This document shows, piece after piece, positions 1 through 17,496 of a DNA stretch of 64,000 bases. The notes under the pieces are model-generated. The model was given only the letters and a program-made list of their open reading frames with translations, was not told where the DNA came from and did no database searches. Each line of letters begins with the position of its first letter. Position 1 is the stretch's first letter. Origin of the DNA: Salinisphaera sp. T31B1 (GTDB lineage: Bacteria > Pseudomonadota > Gammaproteobacteria > Nevskiales > Salinisphaeraceae); assembly GCF_040361275.1 (NCBI RefSeq), contig NZ_APNH01000001.1, positions 1-64,000 on the forward strand, given 5' to 3'. The position numbers and the translations under genes were made by a program.

Positions 1-46
1 CGACGTTTACGTGCGGCTTGTTACGCTCGAATTTGGATTTGGACAC
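1..46 (-). CDS. tufA: Elongation factor Tu, N-terminal 15 codons (partial)
   Basis: This is the beginning of a second tuf gene, cut by the window edge. The fifteen visible codons give [15 protein letters not shown], the same N-terminus as the complete tuf gene at 15488-16678, and the codons after the start are identical at the nucleotide level. The start is GTG (46-44), while the other copy uses ATG. A GAGGAA ribosome-binding site lies at 53-58, six bases before the start, inside the 12-base gap after the fusA stop. Position as the last gene of the str operon (rpsL-rpsG-fusA-tufA) is the classical place for tufA. EF-Tu delivers aminoacyl-tRNA to the ribosome. Confidence 0.93.
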   Translation of the reverse strand, partial: MSKSKFERNKPHVNV

Positions 47-58
47 GATGCGTTCCTC

Positions 59-2167
59 TTAGGCCTGTTGATTTCGTGTGAGCGCTTCGACAATGTGCGA
101 TGGCGCTTGTGCATAGCTGTCGAACTGCATGGTGTAGGTTGCACGCCCCTGGCTCATCGAGCGCAGATCGGTCGCGTAACCGAACATCTCCGACAGCGGC
201 ACGGACGCAGACAACTGCTTGCCGGTCGGAATGTCTTCCATGCCCTTCAGGTTGCCGCGACGGCGATTCAGATCGCCCATCACGTCGCCCATGTAGTCTT
301 CGGGCGTCACCACCTCGACATCCATCATCGGCTCAAGCAGAACAGCCGACGCCTTGCGGGCGCCGTCCTTAAATGCCATCGAGCCGGCGATCTTGAACGC
401 GGACTCGTTGGAGTCGACGTCATGATAGGAGCCGTCGTAGAGAGTGACCTTGATATCGACCATCGGATACCCGGCGACCACGCCGTTCTGCATGGCCTCC
501 TGAATGCCCTTATCGACCGCGCCAATGTATTCCTTCGGCACGACGCCGCCCGTAATGGCGTTGACGAACTCGTAGCCCGCGCCGGCCTCTTCCTGCGGCG
601 CGATGCGCAGATAGACATGACCGTACTGACCGCGACCGCCGGACTGACGAACGAACTTGCCTTCCTGTTCGACTTCCTTGCGGATGGTTTCGCGGTAGGC
701 CACCTGAGGCGCACCGACATTGGCTTCGACGCCGAACTCACGCTTCATGCGGTCGACGATGATCTCGAGATGGAGCTCACCCATACCGGAGATGATCGTC
801 TGCGAGGTCTCTTCGTCGGTACGCACACGGAAGGACGGATCCTCCTGCGCGAGCTTCGACAGCGCCACGCCCATCTTCTCCTGGTCGGATTTCGTCTTGG
901 GCTCCACGGCGACGGCGATCACCGGCTCCGGGAACTCCATACGCTCGAGAATGACCTGCGAATCCGGGGCGCACAGCGTATAGCCGGTCGTAACGTTCTT
1001 GAGTCCCACGACCGCGGCGATATCGCCAGCGCGGATTTCCTTGATCTCTTCACGGGTGTTGGAGTGCATCTGCAACAGACGGCCGACGCGCTCCTTCTTG
1101 TTCTCGATCGGGTTGTACACCGCGTCACCCGACGACAGCACGCCGGAGTAGACACGAATGAACGACAGCGAACCGACGAACGGGTCCGTGGCGATCTTGA
1201 ACACCAGAGCCGCAAAAGGCTCTTCGTCACTCGCGCCGCGCTCGATCGCCTTGTCCGGATCGTTGGCATCAACGCCCTTGATCGCCGGCACTTCGGTCGG
1301 CGCGGGCAGATAATCGATGACCGCGTCGAGCATCGCCTGCACGCCTTTGTTCTTGAAGGCCGTGCCACAGATAGTCAGCGTGATCTCGTTGTTGATCGTA
1401 CGCTTGCGCAGACCCGCCTTGATCTCGTCGGTGGTCAGCTCACCGTTCTCGAGGTACTTCTCCATGAGCTCTTCGTCGGCTTCCGCCGCGGCTTCGATCA
1501 TTTCTTCGCGGTACTTCTCCGCGTCGGCCTGAAGATGCTCGGGGATGTCACGCGCCTCGAACGTCCGGCCCGCATCCTCTTCATTCCAGTAGATCGCCTG
1601 CATGCGAATCAGGTCGACCACGCCTTCGAATTCGTCTTCGGCGCCGATCGGCAGCTGGATCGTGATGGGCGTGGACGCCAGACGCGTACGCATCATTTCC
1701 AGACAGCGCCAGTAGTCGGCACCCAGCTTGTCCATCTTGTTGACGAACACGATCCGCGGCACGTGGTACTTGTTCGCCTGGCGCCACACCGTTTCAGTCT
1801 GCGGCTCGACGCCAGCGTTGGCGTCAAGCACGCACACCGCACCGTCGAGCACGCGCAGACTACGTTCGACCTCGATGGTGAAGTCGACGTGGCCGGGAGT
1901 ATCGATGATGTTGATCCGGTATTGCTCCGGATACTGTTGCTCCATACCCTGCCAGAAACAGGTGGTCGCGGCAGACGTGATGGTGATGCCGCGCTCCTGC
2001 TCCTGGGCCATCCAATCCATCACGGCGGCGCCGTCGTGCACTTCGCCCATCTTGTGGGAAATGCCCGTGTAGTACAGGACGCGTTCGGTCGTGGTCGTCT
2101 TGCCGGCATCGATATGCGCCATGATGCCGATGTTGCGATAACGCTCGAGGGGGTGTTTGCGGGCCAT
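59..2167 (-). CDS. fusA: Elongation factor G
   Basis: Translocation GTPase of 702 residues, the usual length for bacterial EF-G. The P-loop [13 protein letters not shown] lies at residues 17-29, the switch II DTPGH at 89-93 and the guanine-specificity NKMD at 143-146. It moves tRNA and mRNA through the ribosome after peptide transfer and, with RRF, recycles ribosomes. It sits between rpsG (56-base gap) and tufA (12-base gap) and is expected to be cotranscribed from the rpsL promoter. Nothing about the protein looks unusual. A long open frame on the opposite strand (11-2440) is a shadow of its GC-rich codons. Confidence 0.98.
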   Translation of the reverse strand: MARKHPLERYRNIGIMAHIDAGKTTTTERVLYYTGISHKMGEVHDGAAVMDWMAQEQERGITITSAATTCFWQGMEQQYPEQYRINIIDTPGHVDFTIEVERSLRVLDGAVCVLDANAGVEPQTETVWRQANKYHVPRIVFVNKMDKLGADYWRCLEMMRTRLASTPITIQLPIGAEDEFEGVVDLIRMQAIYWNEEDAGRTFEARDIPEHLQADAEKYREEMIEAAAEADEELMEKYLENGELTTDEIKAGLRKRTINNEITLTICGTAFKNKGVQAMLDAVIDYLPAPTEVPAIKGVDANDPDKAIERGASDEEPFAALVFKIATDPFVGSLSFIRVYSGVLSSGDAVYNPIENKKERVGRLLQMHSNTREEIKEIRAGDIAAVVGLKNVTTGYTLCAPDSQVILERMEFPEPVIAVAVEPKTKSDQEKMGVALSKLAQEDPSFRVRTDEETSQTIISGMGELHLEIIVDRMKREFGVEANVGAPQVAYRETIRKEVEQEGKFVRQSGGRGQYGHVYLRIAPQEEAGAGYEFVNAITGGVVPKEYIGAVDKGIQEAMQNGVVAGYPMVDIKVTLYDGSYHDVDSNESAFKIAGSMAFKDGARKASAVLLEPMMDVEVVTPEDYMGDVMGDLNRRRGNLKGMEDIPTGKQLSASVPLSEMFGYATDLRSMSQGRATYTMQFDSYAQAPSHIVEALTRNQQA

Positions 2168-2223
2168 GTGAATGCTGTCTCTTTGGCTTCTTGCGAAATG
2201 GGTCGCGCGAAAAGGTCGCGCGG

Positions 2224-2697
2224 CTACCAGCGAAAGTGCGAGAAGGCCTTATTGGCGTCGGCCATGCGATGCGTGTCCTCACGCTTCTTGACGGCCGCAC
2301 CCCGATGCTCGGACGCATCGATGAGCTCGCCGGCCAGGCGCTGCGCCATGGAATGTTCGCCGCGCTTGCGCGCCGCATCGATCACCCAGCGCATGGCCAG
2401 CGTGGTACGACGTACCGCGCGCACCTCGATCGGCACCTGATAGGTCGCACCACCGACACGACGCGACTTGACCTCGACAGCCGGGCGCACGTTGTCCAGC
2501 GCCTCCTCGAGTACTTCCAGCGGCTCGTCCGTACCCTTTTTGGTACCGATCTGGGTCAGCGCGCCGTAGACGATCGCCTCGGCTTTCGACTTCTTGCCAT
2601 CTTCCATGATCATGTTCATGAACTTGGCCAGGAGCTCGCTGTGATAACGCGGATCGGGAAGGATTTCGCGACGCGGCGCGGATGCACGACGGGACAT
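2224..2697 (-). CDS. rpsG: 30S ribosomal protein S7
   Basis: Primary 16S rRNA-binding protein of the small-subunit head, 157 residues, beginning [20 protein letters not shown]. It nucleates assembly of the 3' major domain of 16S rRNA and contacts mRNA at the exit channel. It lies between rpsL (40-base gap) and fusA (56-base gap), the invariant str operon order. In E. coli S7 represses its own operon by binding the rpsL-rpsG junction. The short junction here was not examined for that structure. Length and gene order make the call secure. Confidence 0.97.
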   Translation of the reverse strand: MSRRASAPRREILPDPRYHSELLAKFMNMIMEDGKKSKAEAIVYGALTQIGTKKGTDEPLEVLEEALDNVRPAVEVKSRRVGGATYQVPIEVRAVRRTTLAMRWVIDAARKRGEHSMAQRLAGELIDASEHRGAAVKKREDTHRMADANKAFSHFRW

Positions 2698-2737
2698 AAG
2701 CTAGATTTCCGTATTCGTTTGGACGGGTGCGCGAGGT

Positions 2738-3112
2738 CTAGGACTTCGGCTTTTTGGCGCCGTACTTGGAACGACCCTGGCGACGCGCTTCGACGCCCGA
2801 GGCGTCCAGCGCACCACGCACCGTGTGATAGCGCACACCGGGCAAATCCTTGACACGACCGCCACGGATGAGCACGACCGAGTGCTCCTGAAGATTGTGG
2901 CCTTCGCCGCCGATATAGCTGGCGACCTCGTAGCCATTGGTCAGCCGCACGCGCGCGACCTTACGCAGCGCGGAGTTCGGCTTTTTCGGCGTCGTGGTGT
3001 ACACGCGCGTGCACACGCCGCGACGCTGAGGACAGCCCTGCAGCGCGGGGACGTCATTCTTCTGGCGCTTGTCTTTGCGGCCCTTGCGGACCAATTGGTT
3101 GACCGTAGACAC
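2738..3112 (-). CDS. rpsL: 30S ribosomal protein S12
   Basis: Decoding-centre protein of 124 residues, the same length as E. coli S12. The frame is open further upstream, but the start is placed at the GTG at 3112-3110 because [10 protein letters not shown] aligns with the universal S12 N-terminus and the upstream residues come from the terminator and leader. A weak CAGGGTG Shine-Dalgarno precedes it. Lys43 (in TTTPKKPNS) and Lys88 (GGRVKDL) are the wild-type residues whose substitution commonly gives streptomycin resistance, so this allele should be sensitive with respect to S12. It is the first gene of the str operon and has its own promoter at 3187-3215. Confidence 0.97.
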   Translation of the reverse strand: MSTVNQLVRKGRKDKRQKNDVPALQGCPQRRGVCTRVYTTTPKKPNSALRKVARVRLTNGYEVASYIGGEGHNLQEHSVVLIRGGRVKDLPGVRYHTVRGALDASGVEARRQGRSKYGAKKPKS

Positions 3113-3135
3113 GTCGTCACCCTGCTCGATCGATG

Positions 3136-3171
3136 AAAAAAACAAGGCAGTCCGACACAAGCCGGACTGCC
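3136..3171 (-). terminator. Intrinsic terminator after rpoC, lying inside the rpsL leader
   Basis: On the minus strand a perfect nine-base-pair stem, GGCAGTCCG (3171-3163) with CGGACTGCC (3154-3146), closes an eight-base loop and is followed by TTGTTTTTTT. This is a textbook Rho-independent terminator. It lies downstream of both the rpoC stop (3238) and a consensus-like promoter at 3187-3215. It should therefore stop rpoBC read-through and also acts on transcripts started at the rpsL promoter, as a potential attenuator. Confidence 0.85.
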
Positions 3172-3186
3172 GATAGAGGACGGCGG

Positions 3187-3215
3187 ATACTAATGGTGGC
3201 AGACCCGGCTGTCAA
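3187..3215 (-). promoter_or_regulatory. Predicted sigma70 promoter of the str operon (rpsL-rpsG-fusA-tufA)
   Basis: On the minus strand a perfect -35 box TTGACA (3215-3210) is separated by 17 bases from TAGTAT (3192-3187). The discriminator CCGCCG is GC-rich, as in stringently controlled promoters. Transcription would start near 3180, about 70 bases before the rpsL start and about nine bases before the terminator stem at 3171. Confidence 0.65.
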
Positions 3216-3237
3216 GGCCGAGCCCGCCACCGCAGTA

Positions 3238-7464
<4,227 letters not shown>

Positions 7465-7522
7465 GTCCTACTCCGGATCGTGAGGGGCTACGCAGGTCAC
7501 ACGACGATGGGCACCGTCGCGA

Positions 7523-7545
7523 ACGGCCCGGCCAGGCCGGGCCGT
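7523..7545 (-). repeat. Perfect 23-bp palindrome in the rpoB-rpoC junction
   Basis: The sequence ACGGCCCGGCC, one central base, GGCCGGGCCGT forms an 11-base-pair inverted repeat 11 bases beyond the rpoB stop. No T-run follows on the minus strand, so it is unlikely to be a terminator. An RNA-processing or stability hairpin between rpoB and rpoC is possible, but its function is unknown. Confidence 0.6.
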
Positions 7546-7556
7546 CGCACCCGTCA

Positions 7557-11639
<4,083 letters not shown>

Positions 11640-11665
11640 GTCACTCAACCCTCTGGTTGGACTTA

Positions 11666-11794
11666 CCACGAAACGGCTTCAAGTTTTCGTGGCCGGATAG
11701 CGCGCGCGGCGAGCAGCGGCAACGGGAAAAGGCCGGCAGCGTTGCCGCTACCAGCCATTCTCCCAGATGCGTCAAGTTATTGCGTAATGCAATA
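11666..11794 (-). promoter_or_regulatory. Structured rplL-rpoB intergenic region with three hairpins
   Basis: Three inverted repeats occupy the 172-base gap. TATTGC/GCAATA spans 11778-11794. AGCGGCAACG/CGTTGCCGCT has ten base pairs and spans 11715-11749. CCACGAAA/TTTCGTGG has eight base pairs and spans 11666-11692. None has a good U-tract. In E. coli this gap holds a partial attenuator and an RNase III processing site that lower rpoBC expression relative to the L7/L12 gene. The same role is inferred here from position and structure only. Confidence 0.5.
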
Positions 11795-11811
11795 TCTTTT
11801 CGCTACCTGCC

Positions 11812-12192
11812 TTACTTGAGCTCGACCTTGGCGCCGGCTTCTTCAAGCTTGGTCTTCATCTCTTCGGCTTCGGCCTTGTCGACGCCTTCCTTCAGAGTGG
11901 CAGGCGCGGACTCGACCATTTCCTTGGCTTCCTTGAGGCCCAGACCGGTGATCGCACGGACCGCCTTAATCGCGGAGACCTTGTTGTCCCCGAAGCTGGC
12001 CAGCACGACATCGAACTCGGTCTGCTCTTCGGCAGCGGCGGCTTCGCCGCCGGCAGCGCCACCAGCGGCCACGGCCACCGGCGCAGCGGCGGACACGCCG
12101 AACTTCTCTTCCATCATCTCGACGAGCTCGACGACGTCCATCACGGACATCTCGGAGATCGCTTCGAGTACTTCTTCCTTGGTTGCAGCCAT
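11812..12192 (-). CDS. rplL: 50S ribosomal protein L7/L12
   Basis: Stalk protein of 126 residues that recruits translational GTPases to the ribosome. It shows an N-terminal dimerisation segment, an Ala/Gly-rich hinge at about residues 36-55 and the acidic C-terminal domain ending [10 protein letters not shown]. Two ATG codons are adjacent. The second (12192-12190) is chosen because AGGAG then lies six bases upstream, whereas the first leaves only three bases. It follows rplJ by 47 bases. L10 and L7/L12 form the pentameric or heptameric stalk complex, so tight linkage with rplJ is expected. Confidence 0.96.
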   Translation of the reverse strand: MAATKEEVLEAISEMSVMDVVELVEMMEEKFGVSAAAPVAVAAGGAAGGEAAAAEEQTEFDVVLASFGDNKVSAIKAVRAITGLGLKEAKEMVESAPATLKEGVDKAEAEEMKTKLEEAGAKVELK

Positions 12193-12239
12193 CATAGACT
12201 CCTAATACGTTTGGGGCCGACAGGCCCGATTCAAATACT

Positions 12240-12767
12240 TCAAGCAGCCTGCTTTTCGTCGCGGACTGCGGCCACGGTACGGCTGAGTTTGGCGACCGGC
12301 TCGCGGGTGGTGCGGGTCAGCTTCTCGATGGGTGCCTTCATGGCACGCATCAGCTGAGCCAGCGCCTCGTCACGAGTCGGCAGCTTGGCCAGGCGATCGA
12401 GCTGCTCGCCGGGCAGCAGCTGCCCGTTGAACGAAATCGCCGTAACCTTAAGGGCGTCGTTGGACTTGCGAAATTCGCTGACCACACGTGCCGCCGAACC
12501 CGGATCTTCCAGAGAGAACCCCAGAATCACCGGCCCGACGAACGCATCGCTCATGCATTCGTAGTCCGTGCCCTTCAATGCCAGCTTGGCCAGATTGTTC
12601 TTGATGACCTTCAAATACGCTCCGCCCTGGCGGGCGTTCACGCGAAGGGCATCCATCTGACCGGCCGTGAGACCGCGGTATTCCGCAAGCACTGCGGAAT
12701 GCGCGCGCGTCGCCACGTCACTGACTTCTGCCACCATGGCCTGCTTGGCTTGAAAACTCATGGCCAT
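12240..12767 (-). CDS. rplJ: 50S ribosomal protein L10
   Basis: Stalk-base protein of 175 residues that anchors L7/L12 dimers to 23S rRNA. The chosen ATG (12767-12765) gives MAMSFQAKQAMVAEVSDVA, which aligns residue for residue with E. coli L10 (MALNLQDKQ...), and an AGGAG lies eight bases upstream. Earlier GTG and ATG codons in the same frame are too close to that site. The C-terminal helix that carries L7/L12 is present, ending VRDEKQAA. A 272-base leader separates it from rplA. L10 or the L10-L12 complex represses translation through such a leader in E. coli. Confidence 0.95.
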   Translation of the reverse strand: MAMSFQAKQAMVAEVSDVATRAHSAVLAEYRGLTAGQMDALRVNARQGGAYLKVIKNNLAKLALKGTDYECMSDAFVGPVILGFSLEDPGSAARVVSEFRKSNDALKVTAISFNGQLLPGEQLDRLAKLPTRDEALAQLMRAMKAPIEKLTRTTREPVAKLSRTVAAVRDEKQAA

Positions 12768-13039
12768 AGTCATCACTCCTAGACATACCGACAGACAATC
12801 TGCCGGAGGATTGATCGGGCTCGCCGGAACGAACCCTTTCTCGACGACTGCCGCTCTCGCCGGCGAACCGGATCGAACGGCTTACGTCATCTGCGTAGGC
12901 TGGCGTCGTCGCCTTTAAGGGCCGAAACCTTCGGCCCGCCTAACGGTCTTTGACGACGCAGCCACCTAATGGAGCTGACTGCGCTGCAAAGAACTCGGTT
13001 GCCACGCCGGCACGCCTACGACGCGCCGGCAAATGTGGC
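12768..13039 (-). promoter_or_regulatory. rplJ leader region, candidate L10 autoregulatory leader
   Basis: A 272-base gene-free stretch precedes rplJ. It contains a strong hairpin GGGCCGAA/TTCGGCCC (12937-12919) and a second stem CCGGCAGA/TCTGTCGG, with one mismatch, directly upstream of the ribosome-binding site (about 12788-12807). A long structured leader at this position is the site of L10 translational feedback in many bacteria. The specific L10-binding fold was not modelled, and no clear promoter was found inside it. Confidence 0.5.
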
Positions 13040-13738
13040 TTATGCCGCAGTAGTCGCACCCGGATCCACGGCAAGGCCCGGACCCATGGTGGTCGACAGC
13101 GACACTTTCTTGAAATACACACCCTTGGCGTTGGCCGGCTTGGCCTTTTTCAGATCTGCGATCAGCGCATTCAGATTCTCGATCAACGCCTGGTTGTCGA
13201 AGCTCGTCTTGCCGATCGCACAATGAATGATGCCGGCCTTGTCGGTACGGTACTGCACCTGACCCGCCTTGGCATTGCGCACTGCGGTTTCGACATCGGC
13301 TGTGACCGTGCCTGTCTTCGGGTTCGGCATCAGGCCTTTCGGACCCAGAATCTGACCCAGACGGCCCACGACGGGCATAGCATCCGGCGTGGCCACGACC
13401 ACGTCGAAATTGATCTCACCAGCCTGGACCTGCTCGGCCAGGTCGTTCAGACCCACGACGTCGGCACCGGCGGCGGTTGCCTTGTCGGCGTTTTCACCCT
13501 GGGTGAACACGGCGACACGCACGCTCTTGCCGGTGCCATTGGGCATGACGGTCGAACCGCGAACGTTCTGATCCGATTTGCGCGCGTTCACGCCCAGGTT
13601 GACGGCAACTTCGACCGACTCCTGGAACTTCGCGCTGGCCAGCTTCTTCAGCAGTTCGAGCGCCTCCTCGACCGGATATACCTTGACCGGGTCGATCTGC
13701 TCGCGGATGGCCGCCTTGCGCTTGGACATTTTCGCCAT
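13040..13738 (-). CDS. rplA: 50S ribosomal protein L1
   Basis: L1 stalk protein of 232 residues, beginning [20 protein letters not shown]. The family signature [19 protein letters not shown] is intact in the middle of the protein. L1 binds helices 76-78 of 23S rRNA, helps release deacylated tRNA from the E site and represses the rplK-rplA mRNA in E. coli. The start lies three bases after the rplK stop, and its GGAGG ribosome-binding site is inside the end of rplK, so the two are translationally coupled. Confidence 0.98.
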   Translation of the reverse strand: MAKMSKRKAAIREQIDPVKVYPVEEALELLKKLASAKFQESVEVAVNLGVNARKSDQNVRGSTVMPNGTGKSVRVAVFTQGENADKATAAGADVVGLNDLAEQVQAGEINFDVVVATPDAMPVVGRLGQILGPKGLMPNPKTGTVTADVETAVRNAKAGQVQYRTDKAGIIHCAIGKTSFDNQALIENLNALIADLKKAKPANAKGVYFKKVSLSTTMGPGLAVDPGATTAA

Positions 13739-13741
13739 GAC

Positions 13742-14170
13742 TTAGCCCTCCACCTTGATGCCCATGGAACGGGCACTGCCGGAAATGATGCGGACCGCTG
13801 CGTCCATATCGGCCGCATTGAGATCCGGCCATTTGGTCTCGGCGATCTCTTCGACCTGCGCACGGGTCACGGTACCGACCTTGTCTCGCAGCGGATCGGC
13901 CGCGCCGGACTTGATGTTCGCGGCCTTCTTGAGAAGGATCGCCGCCGGCGGGGTCTTCTTGATGAACGAGAAGCTGCGGTCTGAGAACACGGTGATCACC
14001 ACCGGCGTCGGCAGACCCGGCTCCATGTCCTGCGTCTCGGCGTTGAACGCCTTGCAGAACTCCATGATGTTGACGCCGTGCTGACCCAGGGCCGGACCCA
14101 CGGGCGGGCTCGGATTGGCCTTGCCGGCCGGGATCTGCAGCTTGATATAGCCTGCAATCTTCTTAGCCAT
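13742..14170 (-). CDS. rplK: 50S ribosomal protein L11
   Basis: L11 of 142 residues, the standard length. The N-terminal domain carries the proline-rich [19 protein letters not shown] that interacts with GTPase factors and is the target of thiostrepton-type antibiotics. The C-terminal domain binds the 23S GTPase-associated centre. L11 is also needed for RelA-dependent stringent response in enterics. It precedes rplA by three bases and follows nusG by a 114-base gap in which no clear regulatory element was identified. Confidence 0.98.
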   Translation of the reverse strand: MAKKIAGYIKLQIPAGKANPSPPVGPALGQHGVNIMEFCKAFNAETQDMEPGLPTPVVITVFSDRSFSFIKKTPPAAILLKKAANIKSGAADPLRDKVGTVTRAQVEEIAETKWPDLNAADMDAAVRIISGSARSMGIKVEG

Positions 14171-14284
14171 GACTACTCCTTCAGGTTCTGACGCCGCGGG
14201 CCTGACCCGGGCTCCCTGTGATGATTGAAATCGCTACCCGCCGCACGACGGACAACGGCACACATGCAACGCGCTGACGCGACG

Positions 14285-14818
14285 CTAGCTTTTCTCGACC
14301 TGATCGAACTCCAGGTCGACGGGCGTCGAACGCCCGAAGATCGTGACCGCCACGCGCAGACGGTTCTTCTCGTAGTTGACTTCCTCGACCACGCCGTTGA
14401 AATCGGCGAACGGGCCGTCGATGACGCGCACTTCCTGGCCGGGCTCGAACACGGTCTTGGGCCGCGGCTTTTCGACAGATTCCTCGACCCGATTGAGAAT
14501 CTGGTCGGCCTCGGCATCGGAGATCGGCGCCGGCCGGTCAGCCGTTCCGCCGATGAAGCCGAGCACGCGCGGCACGCCCTTGACCAGATGCCAGGTGTCG
14601 TCGTTCATCTCCATGTGCACGAGCACATATCCGGGGAAGAACTTGCGTTCAGTCGTCCGGCGCTGGCCGTCCTTGATCTCGACGACCTCTTCGGTCGGCA
14701 CGAGAATGTCGCCGAAGTAGTCTTCCATGCCGTGGCGGGCAGCGTGCTCCTTGAGAGAGTCGCGCACCTTCTTCTCGTACTGCGAGAAGGCGTGAACCAC
14801 ATACCAATGCTTGGCCAT
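14285..14818 (-). CDS. nusG: Transcription termination/antitermination factor NusG
   Basis: NusG of 177 residues. The start is the ATG at 14818-14816, giving [18 protein letters not shown], which matches the conserved N-terminus. The open frame extends upstream into secE without family support. The NGN domain fills about residues 1-115 and the C-terminal KOW domain ([18 protein letters not shown]) about 122-177. NusG binds RNA polymerase, couples it to the ribosome through S10 and assists Rho. It follows secE by 19 bases, the conserved secE-nusG pair. Confidence 0.97.
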   Translation of the reverse strand: MAKHWYVVHAFSQYEKKVRDSLKEHAARHGMEDYFGDILVPTEEVVEIKDGQRRTTERKFFPGYVLVHMEMNDDTWHLVKGVPRVLGFIGGTADRPAPISDAEADQILNRVEESVEKPRPKTVFEPGQEVRVIDGPFADFNGVVEEVNYEKNRLRVAVTIFGRSTPVDLEFDQVEKS

Positions 14819-14837
14819 AAGTTTCTGCCTTGCGCGC

Positions 14838-15212
14838 CTAGACGCGACCGGTAAGCAAAGTGACAGCCCATGCCAGCACGATATCAAGCGCCCAGATGAA
14901 GATCGCCAGAATCAGCACGACCACCACGACCATGAGCGTTGTCTGCACGGTTTCGCGCCGCGTCGGCCAGACCATGCGACGCATCTCGGTGCGCGCGCCC
15001 AGACAGTAGGACCACGCCGATTTGCCGACAGCGGTCTGCAACGCGATGAGCACCGCCACCACGACGCCGCCCAGCAGACCCAGCACGCGCACCACGTCGG
15101 TGTGCGCGGTGAAGTAGTAGTAGCCGACCATGCTTGCCAGCAGCACGGCAATGGCGAGCCATAGCAGCGCCGTATCGAGCACTGAACTCGTACGTTGTTC
15201 TTGGGTTGCCAT
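14838..15212 (-). CDS. secE: Preprotein translocase subunit SecE
   Basis: SecE of 124 residues with three predicted membrane helices (about residues 16-36, 44-65 and 95-120). This is the gammaproteobacterial three-helix form rather than the single-helix form of other phyla. The conserved cytoplasmic segment [15 protein letters not shown] precedes the last helix. It clamps the SecY channel in the inner membrane. The start at 15212 gives [12 protein letters not shown] longer frame would run through the tRNA-Trp gene and is rejected. Expression is probably from the promoter upstream of tRNA-Trp. Confidence 0.94.
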   Translation of the reverse strand: MATQEQRTSSVLDTALLWLAIAVLLASMVGYYYFTAHTDVVRVLGLLGGVVVAVLIALQTAVGKSAWSYCLGARTEMRRMVWPTRRETVQTTLMVVVVVLILAIFIWALDIVLAWAVTLLTGRV

Positions 15213-15251
15213 CGACGATTCGACCGAAAAAAGGAACGATTTCGCTTCGCG

Positions 15252-15327
<76 letters not shown>

Positions 15328-15365
15328 AAGCGCGAAACTTTATCGCCCGCGAAAAAGGACGGCGG

Positions 15366-15393
15366 ATGTTATCACAGATTTGCCGTTTGACAA
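15366..15393 (-). promoter_or_regulatory. Predicted promoter for tRNA-Trp-secE-nusG
   Basis: Reading the minus strand, TTGTCA (15393-15388) is followed after 16 bases by TAACAT (15371-15366), and the initiation site would be about 30 bases before the tRNA. It lies just past the tufB terminator hairpins, so it would restart transcription for the downstream genes. Confidence 0.45.
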
Positions 15394-15398
15394 CTGCG

Positions 15399-15466
15399 TG
15401 CGACACCCATGTGTCGCAGACGACAAGGCCGCAGGCGTCATCGGCTGTGCCGATGACGCCTGCGGC
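15399..15466 (-). terminator. tufB terminator region with two perfect hairpins
   Basis: A perfect 19-base-pair inverted repeat with a three-base loop (15448-15466 with 15426-15444) starts 21 bases after the tufB stop. It is followed on the minus strand by TTGTC, a poor U-tract. A second perfect eight-base-pair hairpin, TGCGACAC/GTGTCGCA, follows at 15399-15418. Together they probably end tufB transcripts or protect their 3' end. Confidence 0.65.
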
Positions 15467-15487
15467 CCGATCGGACCCGCTACGATT

Positions 15488-16678
<1,191 letters not shown>

Positions 16679-16797
16679 TGCTCGCCTTTCGTCTTGGTTG
16701 CCGTGGATTATCGAGCCGCGCGCATCGCACGCTACGCCTCTTCGCCCGCGGCCTCGGCATGTTCGACCGCGACGCCGACCTTTCGATCGGCGAATAG

Positions 16798-16872
<75 letters not shown>

Positions 16873-16884
16873 CTAAATCGTCAA

Positions 16885-16900
16885 GCGCATCGCGATGCGC
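16885..16900 (-). repeat. 16-bp perfect palindrome between two tRNA genes
   Basis: GCGCATCGCGATGCGC is perfectly self-complementary and sits in the 32-base spacer between tRNA-Gly and tRNA-Thr(GGT). In a polycistronic tRNA precursor it could form a processing hairpin. There is no other evidence for function. Confidence 0.5.
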
Positions 16901-16904
16901 AAAC

Positions 16905-16978
<74 letters not shown>

Positions 16979-17091
16979 GCTGTCAACCGCTTAATTCTCG
17001 CCACACCCGGCGCTGCCTCGAAGAGCGCTGCCTGGGGTGGCGATGCACCCGCAAAACCGTGCCTATGCAAAGCCGCTCACGAGAACGCTCC

Positions 17092-17235
17092 AGGGAGGAG
17101 GATCATTCGGCGCTGCCGCCTCGTCGAACCCCTGTCGGCTCGGACACCTCCTACAACCCTCACGTACTCAAAACCGCCTGATGAAGCCGCTCGAATCTTG
17201 CGAGTTTCAGATTTTATGGTGGAGGGAGGAGGATT
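17092..17235 (-). repeat. Degenerate repeats of the tRNA-Tyr 3' end, rtT-like
   Basis: Between tRNA-Tyr and tRNA-Gly lie 418 bases without a gene. At 17216-17235 there is an exact 20-base copy of 17396-17415, which is the last 19 nt of tRNA-Tyr plus one base, 180 bases away. A shorter copy starts at 17092. The two downstream units also share a second block (17303-17335 and 17119-17152) that differs by four transitions and one inserted base. On the transcribed strand that block folds as CGAACC-N6-GGTTCG in one unit and CGAGCC-N6-GGTTCG in the other. The layout resembles the E. coli tyrT repeats that give rtT RNA. The remainder of 16979-17091 shows nothing recognisable. Confidence 0.8.
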
Positions 17236-17396
17236 ATTCGACGCTTCGCGTCTCACCCTGCGGGCCGGTCGCGTACCGCGACCCTTCTCGGTCGCTTCGC
17301 GCCCTCGTCGAACCTCTATCGGTTCGAACCCTCCTCGGTCCGGCTTTTCACTCGCCGCGACCACCAGTCCTTATCTTCCTGCTGCGATGTATCAAA

Positions 17397-17481
17397 TGGT
17401 GGAGGGAGGAGGATTCGAACCTCCGAAGGCTGAGCCGACAGATTTACAGTCTGTTCCCTTTGACCGCTTGGGTATCCCTCC
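17397..17481 (-). tRNA. tRNA-Tyr (anticodon GTA)
   Basis: An 85-base class II tRNA with a long variable arm. The acceptor stem is GGAGGGA/TCCCTCC, the anticodon stem ACAGA/TCTGT around loop CTGTAAA, the T-arm GGAGGTTCGAATCCTCC, and CCA is encoded. The anticodon GTA reads UAC and UAU. It is the first gene after the promoter at 17497-17525 and leads the tRNA-Tyr, tRNA-Gly, tRNA-Thr, tufB unit. Confidence 0.98.
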
Positions 17482-17496
17482 ACAATCGAGCCGCGC

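Noticed and set aside
17077-17364. Arg-rich 95-codon frame within the tRNA-Tyr repeats, reminiscent of the Tpr frame of E. coli
   Set aside because: It lies in transcribed, structured non-coding DNA, has no convincing ribosome-binding site and its composition follows the repeats. Kept only as a remark in the repeat finding.
17092-17415. Repeated tRNA-Tyr 3' ends as attachment sites of an integrated island
   Set aside because: The intervals of 180 and 131 bp are too short to hold a mobile element, and no integrase is present. The rtT-like explanation fits better, although ancient integration cannot be excluded.
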